Below are positions 1 through 7,133 of a stretch of 11,322 nucleotides of DNA, piece by piece; within the stretch, counting starts at the first letter, position 1; each line of letters begins with the position of its first letter. This DNA is from Candidatus Glassbacteria bacterium RIFCSPLOWO2_12_FULL_58_11 (GTDB taxonomy: Bacteria; Gemmatimonadota; Glassbacteria; GWA2-58-10). The position numbers and the translations under genes were made by a program. The notes beneath the pieces were generated by a model, which was not told the origin of the DNA, ran no database searches, and worked only from the letters and a program-made list of their open reading frames with translations. The stretch lies in assembly GCA_001780825.1 (NCBI GenBank), contig MFIX01000008.1:186-11507 (forward strand). The letters are read 5' to 3'.

Positions 1-1297
1 TGGGGTAGGAGCGCAGCACGGCGACATCCGCCCGGGTCCGCGAGCCGCGGTAAAACTCCCGGTGGGCCAGGTAGAAATCGAGGTACTGTTTTTCGAATCC
101 CTCGAACGAGTATCCCGAGCTGTCCCGGTCCAGCCCGATCCGGACCGGGTAATTCCCGCAGAATGCCAGGGCCTCAGCCACCGAGCGCCCGTCATTGTGC
201 TTGTTGGTGATTATCCGGTTGCCGAACGCCCGGCCCAGCTTATAGGAGCGGAACTTAGAGATAATCACGCCCCGCTCATTGTACTCAGCCGGGTTCTCCT
301 CCTCGCTGTAGGTCGCCTCGGTGTATTTCATAAACCAGGGGTGCCAGACACCCACCTGGAATGCCCGGTTGGTGCCGATCAAACCGTGGGGATTGGTGGT
401 TATCGACACCTCCGGGTTTAGCCCGCGCGCATACCCGGCGACATCCCGGATCCAATCCGCGGTGAGCCAGCAGCGGAAATCGATCCACTCCTGCTGCACC
501 GGATCGTCGATCCTGCCGATCAATTCCGGGTCATTCTCACGGTTCCAGATCGGCGGATTGATAAAGTCGAGATTGGCGTGCCCGAACCGGGCTTTCAGCT
601 CCTCCGGGGTGTACTTTCGGCGCAGGTAGTCGCGGAAGGCCGCCTCCGCCACCGGGCTGTGATCGGACTCCGGCTCGCGGTTGCTCTCCAGGTTGTCGAT
701 AAAGAGCATGTCCGCCCCGCAGTCCCGGACCAGCGTGCGAACGATTTTTTCATTGTAATATTTCCGGTAGCCCGGATGGGCGAGGTTGGGCTTGTAGCGG
801 AAAGACTGCTGGAAGCCGTAATTGAGCATTACCGGCTTGCCGGCTGCATCGTACTGCACCCAGTCCTTCGACTCCGGCAGCTCGGCGAAAAAATTCTCAG
901 GGGCCAGGGTCATTCCCTGGCAGTAGCAGCTCATTTTCATCCCCAGACCGTGGACAATCGGCGAAAGTTTTTTGAGAAGCTCCATTTCCGGTCTTTCCGC
1001 TTCGTAGCCGAACCCCTTGTAGCCGTGGGTGTGGAAAATCTCGATCCCGGCGTCTTTGTAAGCCTGGACATATTCCGCGGTGTGCTCCTCCAGGAAACTC
1101 CGCCACTCATCGGTCGAAAGCTGCGGCCCGCCTCGTCTGACCCGGAAAATGAAGGCCTCCTGGCCGCCCCCGCCCAGGACCGGAGAATCAAGGGCCCAGG
1201 CGGCCCGGCGGGTGGCAAGCTCCGCGGACGGGAGCGCGGATGACAATGTTGGCAGCAGCGACAAAGATGCTAAAAGCATCATACCTGAAGGTTTCAT
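1..1297 (-). CDS. Putative secreted glycoside hydrolase, TIM-barrel (GH42/hypothetical glycosyl hydrolase 6-like); C-terminus outside window
   Basis: I translated this open frame by hand from ATG at 1297-1295. It stays open for 432 codons to the window edge, so the C-terminus is missing. A GGAGGG ribosome site (1302-1307) lies 4 nt before the ATG. Residues 1-22 look like a signal peptide (MKPSGMMLLASLSLLPTLSSA), so the product is probably exported. Residues about 45-420 read like a TIM-barrel glycosidase: EIFHTHGYKG (86-95), a strand ending LFIDN (198-202), FRDYLRRKYTPEELKARFG (221-239, like the linker of GH42-type enzymes) and TEATYSEEENP (326-336), which could carry an active-site Glu. The tail RADVAVLRSYP (422-432) resembles the start of the GATase1-like beta-galactosidase trimerisation domain. 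Substrate and catalytic residues cannot be assigned. The gene is divergent from the replication cluster and probably unrelated to it. The coding call is strong; the family call is moderate. Confidence 0.85.
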   Translation of the reverse strand, partial: MKPSGMMLLASLSLLPTLSSALPSAELATRRAAWALDSPVLGGGGQEAFIFRVRRGGPQLSTDEWRSFLEEHTAEYVQAYKDAGIEIFHTHGYKGFGYEAERPEMELLKKLSPIVHGLGMKMSCYCQGMTLAPENFFAELPESKDWVQYDAAGKPVMLNYGFQQSFRYKPNLAHPGYRKYYNEKIVRTLVRDCGADMLFIDNLESNREPESDHSPVAEAAFRDYLRRKYTPEELKARFGHANLDFINPPIWNRENDPELIGRIDDPVQQEWIDFRCWLTADWIRDVAGYARGLNPEVSITTNPHGLIGTNRAFQVGVWHPWFMKYTEATYSEEENPAEYNERGVIISKFRSYKLGRAFGNRIITNKHNDGRSVAEALAFCGNYPVRIGLDRDSSGYSFEGFEKQYLDFYLAHREFYRGSRTRADVAVLRSYP

Positions 1298-1301
1298 CAG
1301 T

Positions 1302-1307
1302 CCCTCC
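1302..1307 (-). promoter_or_regulatory. Ribosome binding site of the secreted hydrolase
   Basis: The minus strand reads TCCGGAGGGACTG directly before ATG 1297. GGAGGG with a 4-nt spacer fixes this start, and the signal peptide begins there. The large plus-strand open frame at 578-1243 is antisense to this gene. Confidence 0.7.
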
Positions 1308-1440
1308 GGATTTCCTGTTGAAATCATCAAAGTTTATCTCGATCTCGCGAAAATAATATCCGGACTCCCAGAGGAATAGAAAAATATCCAGGCCAGTTGC
1401 TGCCGTAATCGTACCTTCGACATCCCAAAGGCACCCCGGG

Positions 1441-1516
1441 CGGCGCGCGCATGAACTATGCGCGCCCGGTGCGCCGGCTTCCCCGGCGCCGCGGGCCTGC
1501 GCAGAACTGCACAGGC
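1441..1516. repeat. GC-rich cluster of consecutive inverted repeats
   Basis: Three hairpins follow one another. The first is GCGCGCAT (1445-1452) with ATGCGCGC (1458-1465) and loop GAACT, extendable by three more pairs if C1444 is bulged. The second is GCGCCGG (1471-1477) with CCGGCGC (1483-1489) and loop CTTCC. The third is GCCTG (1495-1499) with CAGGC (1512-1516), closed further inside by GCA/TGC. There is also an imperfect direct repeat, GGCGCCGCGGGCCTG (1485-1499) and GGCGCCGCCCGCCTG (1514-1528), matching at 13 of 15 bases. No T-run follows on either strand, so this is not a simple terminator. It could be a REP-like intergenic element or a structured RNA. Confidence 0.55.
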
Positions 1517-1779
1517 GCCGCCCGCCTGGCCTTCCCCTGCCGCCCATCCTTTACCCGCTTTTTTACCCTCGGACCGGAGGGAAAATTAATGTGCAGATTT
1601 TTTTAATATATTTTTTTATTTGTGCTCACTCCGCATTTACAGGGACCGCTGACCGCCTGAACCTGACCTGCTATACACCAAATATAGTGGCATAAATTTC
1701 TTGACCATCTATATATTGATTGTCGCGTAATCGCATATATTACAACATTTTACCCGGCTTATGCCTCTCTTATTCCCCC

Positions 1780-1809
1780 TTGACAACCCCGAGAAACTCC
1801 GCTTAATTT
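1780..1809 (+). promoter_or_regulatory. Candidate sigma70-type promoter for the aminotransferase-dnaA unit
   Basis: A perfect -35 hexamer TTGACA lies at 1780-1785. At 17-18 nt distance is a weak -10 (TTAATT 1803-1808 or TAATTT 1804-1809), and the local sequence is A+T-rich. It would give a leader of about 200 nt before the first plausible start codon. The -10 is poor, so this is only a candidate. Confidence 0.4.
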
Positions 1810-1985
1810 ATCTTAGGTCAGGCTTGGCGCGGGAGCTGAGTAAACAGTAGAGGCCGGGCTCGGCGGGATCGGGGTCTTCAGCGTTCCGTTCCGCGTTTTG
1901 CAAATAAATTTTTTCGATCCGCATGCTATAAACCCGCATTTCCGTTGCCTCCTATGCACAGTATGGGTAAAAGCTCGTAAGGGTT

Positions 1986-2009
1986 CAGGATAATCCTGCG
2001 GAAGGATTA
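1986..2009 (+). promoter_or_regulatory. Leader hairpins at a Shine-Dalgarno sequence, possible translational switch
   Basis: TAATCCT (1991-1997) pairs with AGGATTA (2003-2009) around a 5-nt loop, GCGGA. The 3' arm contains the GAAGGA ribosome site (2001-2006) that precedes ATG 2013. An alternative, mutually exclusive hairpin pairs CAGGA (1986-1990) with TCCTG (1994-1998) and would leave the ribosome site free. Two AGGAT copies therefore compete for one ATCCT. The sequence shows the complementarity; the regulatory role is inference. Confidence 0.4.
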
Positions 2010-2071
2010 CCGATGGCCAGGGAATATGATTTTTCAGCGGCGATTATGCTGTCGCCGATTCGTACATCGAT

Positions 2072-2929
2072 TTGGAAAGCGGCGTTTTGCCGGCCGCATT
2101 TCTTCTGGACAGTAACGCGCTGTACGGGGATGGGGTTTTCGAGGGCATCCGGATTTACGAGGCCCGGATATTCAAGCTCGAGGCGCACCTAGACCGGCTC
2201 TGGAACTCGGCCGCGTACCTCGAAATCGAAATCCCTTACAGCCGCGGGGAGCTGACCGGGATTTTGAAGGCGCTCGGCTGCAAAAACGAGATCCGCGGAA
2301 CCGGCTACATCCGCCTGGTGGTGACCCGCGGCCGAAGGCTCGACCTGGGGATCAACACGCGAAAAGTCGCCCGGGCCACGGTCTTTATTATCGCCCGGAC
2401 CCTTCAGCTTTACCCGAAGGAATTTTACGAAAAAGGCCTGGCGGTTATTACGGCCAAAGTGCGCAGAACGCCGGCCCAGTGCGTAAACCCGAACGTCAAG
2501 ACCTGCAATTACGTCAACAATATCCTAGCGCTAATCGAGGGCAATACGGCCGAGGTTCCGGAGGTGATGATGCTCACCACCGAGGGCCGGGTCTGCGAGT
2601 GCAGCGGGGAAAACATATTCATCGTCCGGGAAGGCCGGGTGCTCACTCCGCCGACAGACAATATCCTGGTGGGGGTGACCCGCGACACGATCCTCGGCCT
2701 CTGCGGAAAGCTGGGGATCACGGCCGGCGAGGCGAGCTTCGGGCCGGAAGAGGTCCATGCCGCGGATGAGGTGTTTCTCACCGGGAGCGGGGCTGAGGTG
2801 GCTCCGATAGTCGAGGTGGATGGCCGCAGGATTGCCGATGGCCGGCCCGGCCCGATCACCCGGAGGTTGCTTGAGGAATTCCGCCGGGCCGCCGAGAACC
2901 CGGCGAACAGTACGCCGATATTTGCGTGA
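2072..2929 (+). CDS. ilvE: Class IV PLP aminotransferase, branched-chain (IlvE)-like; N-terminal frame break
   Basis: This is a fold-type IV PLP enzyme that most resembles branched-chain amino acid transaminases, which interconvert Leu/Ile/Val with their 2-oxo acids using 2-oxoglutarate/Glu. Numbering is from TTG 2072. YGDGVFEGIR (18-27) is the family N-terminal motif. K143 in NVKTCNYVNNILA is the expected Schiff-base lysine. E176 in ECSGENIFIV is the expected PLP pyridine contact. GVTRDTI (201-207) and FLTGSGAEVAPI (235-246) form the phosphate and substrate region. The start is uncertain. TTG 2072 has no ribosome site, and the same frame carries sensible coding (SGDYAVADSYID) back to about 2030, where TGA 2027 closes it. 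The good ribosome site and ATG 2013 are in another frame: one extra T in the T-run 2030-2034 would join them. This suggests an indel, frameshifting or decay. D-amino acid transaminase or aminodeoxychorismate lyase are less likely alternatives. dnaA starts 12 nt after the stop. Confidence 0.85.
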   Translation: MESGVLPAAFLLDSNALYGDGVFEGIRIYEARIFKLEAHLDRLWNSAAYLEIEIPYSRGELTGILKALGCKNEIRGTGYIRLVVTRGRRLDLGINTRKVARATVFIIARTLQLYPKEFYEKGLAVITAKVRRTPAQCVNPNVKTCNYVNNILALIEGNTAEVPEVMMLTTEGRVCECSGENIFIVREGRVLTPPTDNILVGVTRDTILGLCGKLGITAGEASFGPEEVHAADEVFLTGSGAEVAPIVEVDGRRIADGRPGPITRRLLEEFRRAAENPANSTPIFA

Positions 2930-2941
2930 GGGGAGTGCGCT

Positions 2942-4390
<1,449 letters not shown>

Positions 4391-4402
4391 CCGCGAAAAA
4401 CC

Positions 4403-4411
4403 TGTGGATAA
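4403..4411 (-). promoter_or_regulatory. DnaA box, consensus
   Basis: The plus strand reads TGTGGATAA, so the minus strand is a perfect TTATCCACA. It lies 12 nt after the dnaA stop and faces opposite to the perfect box at 4569. Confidence 0.9.
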
Positions 4412-4453
4412 CCTGTTGATCTGTTGTGTATTCGGATATCGTCTCCAGGGCAG

Positions 4454-4462
4454 TTATTCACA
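4454..4462 (+). promoter_or_regulatory. DnaA box, consensus
   Basis: TTATTCACA matches TTATNCACA exactly and sits in the middle of the dnaA-dnaN gap. Confidence 0.85.
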
Positions 4463-4476
4463 GGCATTTTTTTCCC

Positions 4477-4485
4477 TGTGCACAA
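4477..4485 (-). promoter_or_regulatory. Degenerate DnaA box
   Basis: The plus strand TGTGCACAA gives minus-strand TTGTGCACA, one mismatch to TTATNCACA. Its core TGTGCACA is also an 8-nt perfect palindrome, so binding could occur in either orientation. Confidence 0.5.
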
Positions 4486-4504
4486 GCGCCGGTGCGTCAA
4501 GTTT

Positions 4505-4513
4505 TCATCCACA
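4505..4513 (+). promoter_or_regulatory. Degenerate DnaA box
   Basis: TCATCCACA differs from TTATCCACA at one base, in the same orientation as the boxes at 4454 and 4569. Confidence 0.6.
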
Positions 4514-4522
4514 GCTTGTACC

Positions 4523-4553
4523 TTGAATAGTATTTCTCTAACTATTTTATATT
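4523..4553 (+). promoter_or_regulatory. Weak candidate dnaN promoter inside oriC
   Basis: TTGAAT (4523-4528) and TATATT (4548-4553) resemble -35 and -10 elements but are 19 nt apart, longer than optimal. The candidate lies between DnaA boxes, so DnaA could influence it. This is a low-confidence call. Confidence 0.25.
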
Positions 4554-4568
4554 CTCGGCGTTGTAAAG

Positions 4569-4586
4569 TTATCCACACCATCCACA
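4569..4586 (+). promoter_or_regulatory. Tandem DnaA boxes next to the unwinding region
   Basis: A perfect TTATCCACA (4569-4577) is followed with no gap by CCATCCACA (4578-4586, two mismatches) in the same orientation. The A+T-rich segment starts 6 nt later. Abutting boxes beside the melting region are where a DnaA filament would be expected to nucleate. Confidence 0.8.
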
Positions 4587-4592
4587 GGGACT

Positions 4593-4633
4593 GATAATAT
4601 TAGTGATTTTTTAATAAAATAAATATATATTAC
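4593..4633. other. A+T-rich DNA unwinding element of oriC
   Basis: Only 4 of 41 bases are G or C, with TTTTTTAATAAAATAAATAT in the centre. It lies directly between the DnaA box cluster and the dnaN ribosome site. The base composition is seen; the melting role is inferred from position. Confidence 0.75.
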
Positions 4634-4660
4634 AAGCACTTTACGACCAACCGACCGCTG

Positions 4661-4672
4661 TCCTCCGGAGGA
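4661..4672 (+). promoter_or_regulatory. dnaN ribosome binding site inside a perfect palindrome
   Basis: TCCTCCGGAGGA is a 12-nt perfect palindrome and contains the Shine-Dalgarno GGAGG (4667-4671), 8 nt before ATG 4680. The upstream half is a complete anti-Shine-Dalgarno sequence. A folded arm (TCCT/AGGA with loop CCGG) could mask the site weakly. Confidence 0.65.
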
Positions 4673-4679
4673 AAAGATT

Positions 4680-5798
4680 ATGAAAATCAGCGTGGTAAAA
4701 GACAATCTGCTCCACGCGGTAAGCGCGTTAAGCCCGATCGTTCCGACTAAAAGCACTATGCCGGTCCTCTTTAATATCCTGCTCGAGGCGGAGCCAGGAG
4801 AAAATGGCGGACTTAGACTGATAGCCACCGATCTCGATATATCCCTGAGCTACCGTATTAAAGCTACGGTGCAAAAAATCGGCTCGACCACGGTTTCGGC
4901 CCGCAAGCTGGGAGAAATACTCGGCGCGCTGCCGAATGCTCCGGTCACGCTGGAACAGGTGGATGAGAAGCTGAAAATTGTCTGCGAGAAAAGCAGCTTT
5001 ATACTTCCGACTCTGCCCAAGAGCGATTACCCGCTTTTCCCGGACAAGTCATTTGAAGGGGCGTTCAGCATACCCAACGCCACCCTGCGCAAGCTGGTAA
5101 GCTCGAGCAGCTATGCGGCCGGCAAGGATGAAGACCGTCCGATACTCAAGGGTATCCTCTGGGAGATAACCCATGAGGAATCCTCGATGGTTTGTACCAA
5201 TGGCCACCGCCTGGCCAAGATGGCTTGTGTGGAGGAAATGAAAGTCGAGGCGCCGGTCTCGGTGGTGGTCCCGCCCAAAGCGCTGGAAATGGCCGAGAAG
5301 CTGTGCAGCCCGGAGGGCAGCGTGGAGGTGGTGATCGACGGCCATCACCTGGGCCTTCGCGAGGGCGATACGGTAATCTTCAGCCGGTTGATCGAGGGCA
5401 CCTATCCGAATTACGAACAGGTGATACCTTTCTACAACAACCGGATCGCGATTATCGATACGGCGAAAATCAGCGAAGCCCTCAGAAGGATGCTTATCCT
5501 GGCCAACACGGTGACCCATCGCGTGCGGCTGTATTTCAGCGCCAACCAGGTGGACATTTCGGTGAAAACCGAAGATTTGGGAGAGGGCGAGGAAAATATC
5601 GAGGCCGAATACAAAGATGAACCGCTGGAAATATATTTCAACGGCAGCTACCTGGTAGATGTCCTGAAATTCATGGATTCCGAGCAGGTAAAAATCTGTA
5701 TGCAGACCAGCGAGTCCGGGATCCTGATCGTGCCGGCCAAGGAAAGCGAGCGCCAGCGCTATCTGAATGTCATCATGCCGCTGAAAGTCGCTGAATAA
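4680..5798 (+). CDS. dnaN: DNA polymerase III subunit beta (sliding clamp)
   Basis: The beta clamp is a ring-shaped homodimer that tethers DNA polymerase III and other partners to DNA. The product has 372 residues, the usual length for three clamp folds. It starts MKISVVKDNLLHAV and contains ATDLDISLSYRI (49-60), typical of domain I. PILKGILWEI and TNGHRLAKM in the second domain and SRLIEGTYPNYEQVIP at the domain 2-3 junction are hallmark clamp sequences. It ends RYLNVIMPLKVAE, matching the usual C-terminal MPM/MPL-type segment of the partner-binding pocket. ATG 4680 has a strong ribosome site. It is transcribed in the same direction as dnaA across oriC and followed by recF after 160 nt. No defect is seen. 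Confidence 0.98.
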   Translation: MKISVVKDNLLHAVSALSPIVPTKSTMPVLFNILLEAEPGENGGLRLIATDLDISLSYRIKATVQKIGSTTVSARKLGEILGALPNAPVTLEQVDEKLKIVCEKSSFILPTLPKSDYPLFPDKSFEGAFSIPNATLRKLVSSSSYAAGKDEDRPILKGILWEITHEESSMVCTNGHRLAKMACVEEMKVEAPVSVVVPPKALEMAEKLCSPEGSVEVVIDGHHLGLREGDTVIFSRLIEGTYPNYEQVIPFYNNRIAIIDTAKISEALRRMLILANTVTHRVRLYFSANQVDISVKTEDLGEGEENIEAEYKDEPLEIYFNGSYLVDVLKFMDSEQVKICMQTSESGILIVPAKESERQRYLNVIMPLKVAE

Positions 5799-5958
5799 GG
5801 GCCTCGAAGGCAAAAAGGTTCGGCAAATAAGGGGGAAATCCGGTCGGGCCGTATAATTAAATATATTGCAATAGATTGAGCGTGCTAAACTTGACCAAAT
5901 CGTAACAAATGGCTATTTTAATGCAACGAATCATATTTTAATTTGTGTATGCGGCGTT
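5799..5958. other. dnaN-recF intergenic region
   Basis: These 160 nt are A+T-rich in their second half and contain no open frame of note. A small inverted repeat, GCCT-CGA-AGGC just after the dnaN stop, is not followed by a T-run, so I do not call a terminator. There is no DnaA box with fewer than two mismatches. Confidence 0.6.
5891..5919 (+). promoter_or_regulatory. Candidate sigma70-type promoter for recF-dciA-gyrB
   Basis: TTGACC (5891-5896, five of six) and TATTTT (5914-5919, four of six) are separated by exactly 17 nt in an A+T-rich setting. A transcript starting near 5926 would have a leader of about 30 nt before the recF start. This is the best-spaced promoter match in the window. 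Confidence 0.5.
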
Positions 5959-7077
5959 TTGATAATAAATGAGCTTAAATTAGACCGGTTCAGGAACCTG
6001 GCCGATGCCACGCTGCTTTTCTCCGAGCGGGGAAACTTGTTGATCGGGGACAACGGCCAGGGTAAGACCAATCTTCTGGAGGCGGTTTATTACCTTACTT
6101 TGCTGAAGTCTTTCCGGACCAATCTGGATAACGAATGCATAAGGTTCGGGGAAAGCTATTTCAGTCTGCGGGGGGCCTGGACCGAGGAGTCCGGCCGGCG
6201 CGAAAGCGCTTCGGTGGGGTACGATGGGAGGCGGAAAAAGGTTGTTCTCGCTGGTGAGGAAAAGAAGAAAGTCAGCGAGGCTTTCGGAGTCTTTAAGAGC
6301 GTAATTCTCACTCCCGAGGATATCGGAATCGTCCAGGGCGGGCCGGCCGGCCGCAGGAGATACCTGGACATTGTGCTGTCGATCTCCTCGCCGCTCTACC
6401 TGGAGCGGCTGAAAAGATACAAAAAGGGGCTGGCCACGCGCAATTTCCTGTTGCGCAGACCGCAGGCCACGGATGCGCTGATTTCTCCCTGGGAGGAGGA
6501 AATGGCAGAATCCGGGGCGTTTATCATCTGCGAGCGGTTATCTTACGTGCGCCGGGTCGCCGCGGGCTATGGCGAGCTTTTTGCCCGGCTGAGCGCCGGC
6601 GAAAGGGCGGAGCTGGCCTATCGCAGCGAGCTGGCGGGTGGCAGGGAACAGCCGGCGGGCAATGAGGCGGACCGCCAGAGGATCCGCGAAGCCTTTCTCG
6701 AGCGCCTGCGGACCGGCCGTCAGACTGACCGGGAGCGCGGCGCCACGCTGGCCGGGCCCCAGACCGATGAGCTGGTTTTTAAGCTGGAGGGCCGGCCGCT
6801 TCGCAACTACGGTTCCCAGGGACAGCAGCGTACGGCGGTGATCTGCCTGAAGATGGTGGAGGCCGGCCAGATCGATCTGGCCGGCAGCGTGCGGCCGGTG
6901 CTGCTCCTGGATGACATTTTCAGCGAGCTCGACCGCTCCCGCTCCGCCAGGCTGCTTGAAGAGCTGGTCGAAAAGCACCAGAGTTTTATCACCGCGCCGC
7001 GTAAGGAGCCTTTCTTCGAGCGCCTGGGGCACCTGCCGGTCAAGACGATCGAGGGGGGTGTGGTCCGGGATGGGTGA
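5959..7077 (+). CDS. recF: DNA replication and repair protein RecF
   Basis: RecF is an SMC/ABC-type ATPase that, with RecO and RecR, loads RecA at single-strand gaps and stalled forks. The 372 residues show the family pattern. IINELKLDRFRNLADATL is at 2-19 and Walker A GDNGQGKT at 30-37. LLKSFRT follows the Walker A region, then ILTPEDIGIVQGGPAGRRRYLD. The ABC signature SQGQQR is at 286-291 and Walker B with D-loop VLLLDDIFSELD at 314-325. Residues about 218-250 are rich in Arg, Glu and Gln and less conserved. The start is TTG 5959, chosen because the N-terminus aligns with the family and no alternative ATG or GTG precedes it in frame. The upstream bases GCGGCG are a poor ribosome site, so translation may be weak. 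It is followed by dciA after 56 nt. Confidence 0.96.
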   Translation: MIINELKLDRFRNLADATLLFSERGNLLIGDNGQGKTNLLEAVYYLTLLKSFRTNLDNECIRFGESYFSLRGAWTEESGRRESASVGYDGRRKKVVLAGEEKKKVSEAFGVFKSVILTPEDIGIVQGGPAGRRRYLDIVLSISSPLYLERLKRYKKGLATRNFLLRRPQATDALISPWEEEMAESGAFIICERLSYVRRVAAGYGELFARLSAGERAELAYRSELAGGREQPAGNEADRQRIREAFLERLRTGRQTDRERGATLAGPQTDELVFKLEGRPLRNYGSQGQQRTAVICLKMVEAGQIDLAGSVRPVLLLDDIFSELDRSRSARLLEELVEKHQSFITAPRKEPFFERLGHLPVKTIEGGVVRDG

Positions 7078-7133
7078 TAGCGAAGAGCGCGGTGTGCGCC
7101 GCTTAATTCGTGATTAATGGAGCCTGCCAGGCG

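Larger units (their letters stand above)
1298..2012. other. Divergent intergenic region, no convincing gene
   Basis: This 715-nt gap lies between the minus-strand hydrolase and the plus-strand aminotransferase/dnaA unit. It has three zones. About 1432-1530 is very GC-rich and full of inverted repeats. About 1586-1780 is A+T-rich, with T and A runs. About 1780-2012 is a leader holding a candidate promoter and a hairpin at the ribosome site. A short plus-strand frame from ATG 1451 (about 50 codons) lacks a Shine-Dalgarno sequence and runs through the hairpins, so I do not call it a gene. A degenerate DnaA box, CTATGCACA (1952-1960, one mismatch to TTATNCACA), is present. I recognise no tRNA or known riboswitch. 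Confidence 0.6.
4391..4679. other. oriC: Chromosomal replication origin (oriC), dnaA-dnaN intergenic
   Basis: This non-coding gap holds three consensus DnaA boxes (4403-4411 minus; 4454-4462 and 4569-4577 plus) and three degenerate ones (4477-4485 minus, 4505-4513 plus, 4578-4586 plus). They are followed by a 41-nt segment (4593-4633) with only four G/C bases, suitable as a DNA unwinding element. Box cluster, then A+T-rich segment, beside dnaA is the standard bacterial arrangement. I did not find a clear DnaA-trio run. The function is inferred from this architecture; a GC-skew switch could not be computed from the window. Confidence 0.9.

Noticed and set aside
578..1243. 221-codon plus-strand open frame
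   Set aside because: It lies fully antisense to the secreted hydrolase gene, which has a signal peptide, ribosome site and barrel motifs. The plus-strand product shows no recognisable motif.
1559..1587. Inverted repeat CCCTC/GAGGG with flanking T and A runs
   Set aside because: On both strands the hairpin is followed by A-rich sequence rather than a T-run, so it does not fit a rho-independent terminator.
1451..1615. Small plus-strand frame starting at ATG 1451
   Set aside because: It has no ribosome site, runs through GC-rich hairpins and gives an Arg/Pro-rich product with no similarity to anything I recognise.
4587..4615. Possible DnaA-trio motif after the last DnaA boxes
   Set aside because: Reading triplets after TCCACAGGG gives at best one or two that fit the trio pattern, without a consistent run, so I do not claim it.
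5801..5812. GCCT-CGA-AGGC hairpin right after the dnaN stop
   Set aside because: The stem is only 4 bp and is followed by A residues, so it is too weak to be a terminator.
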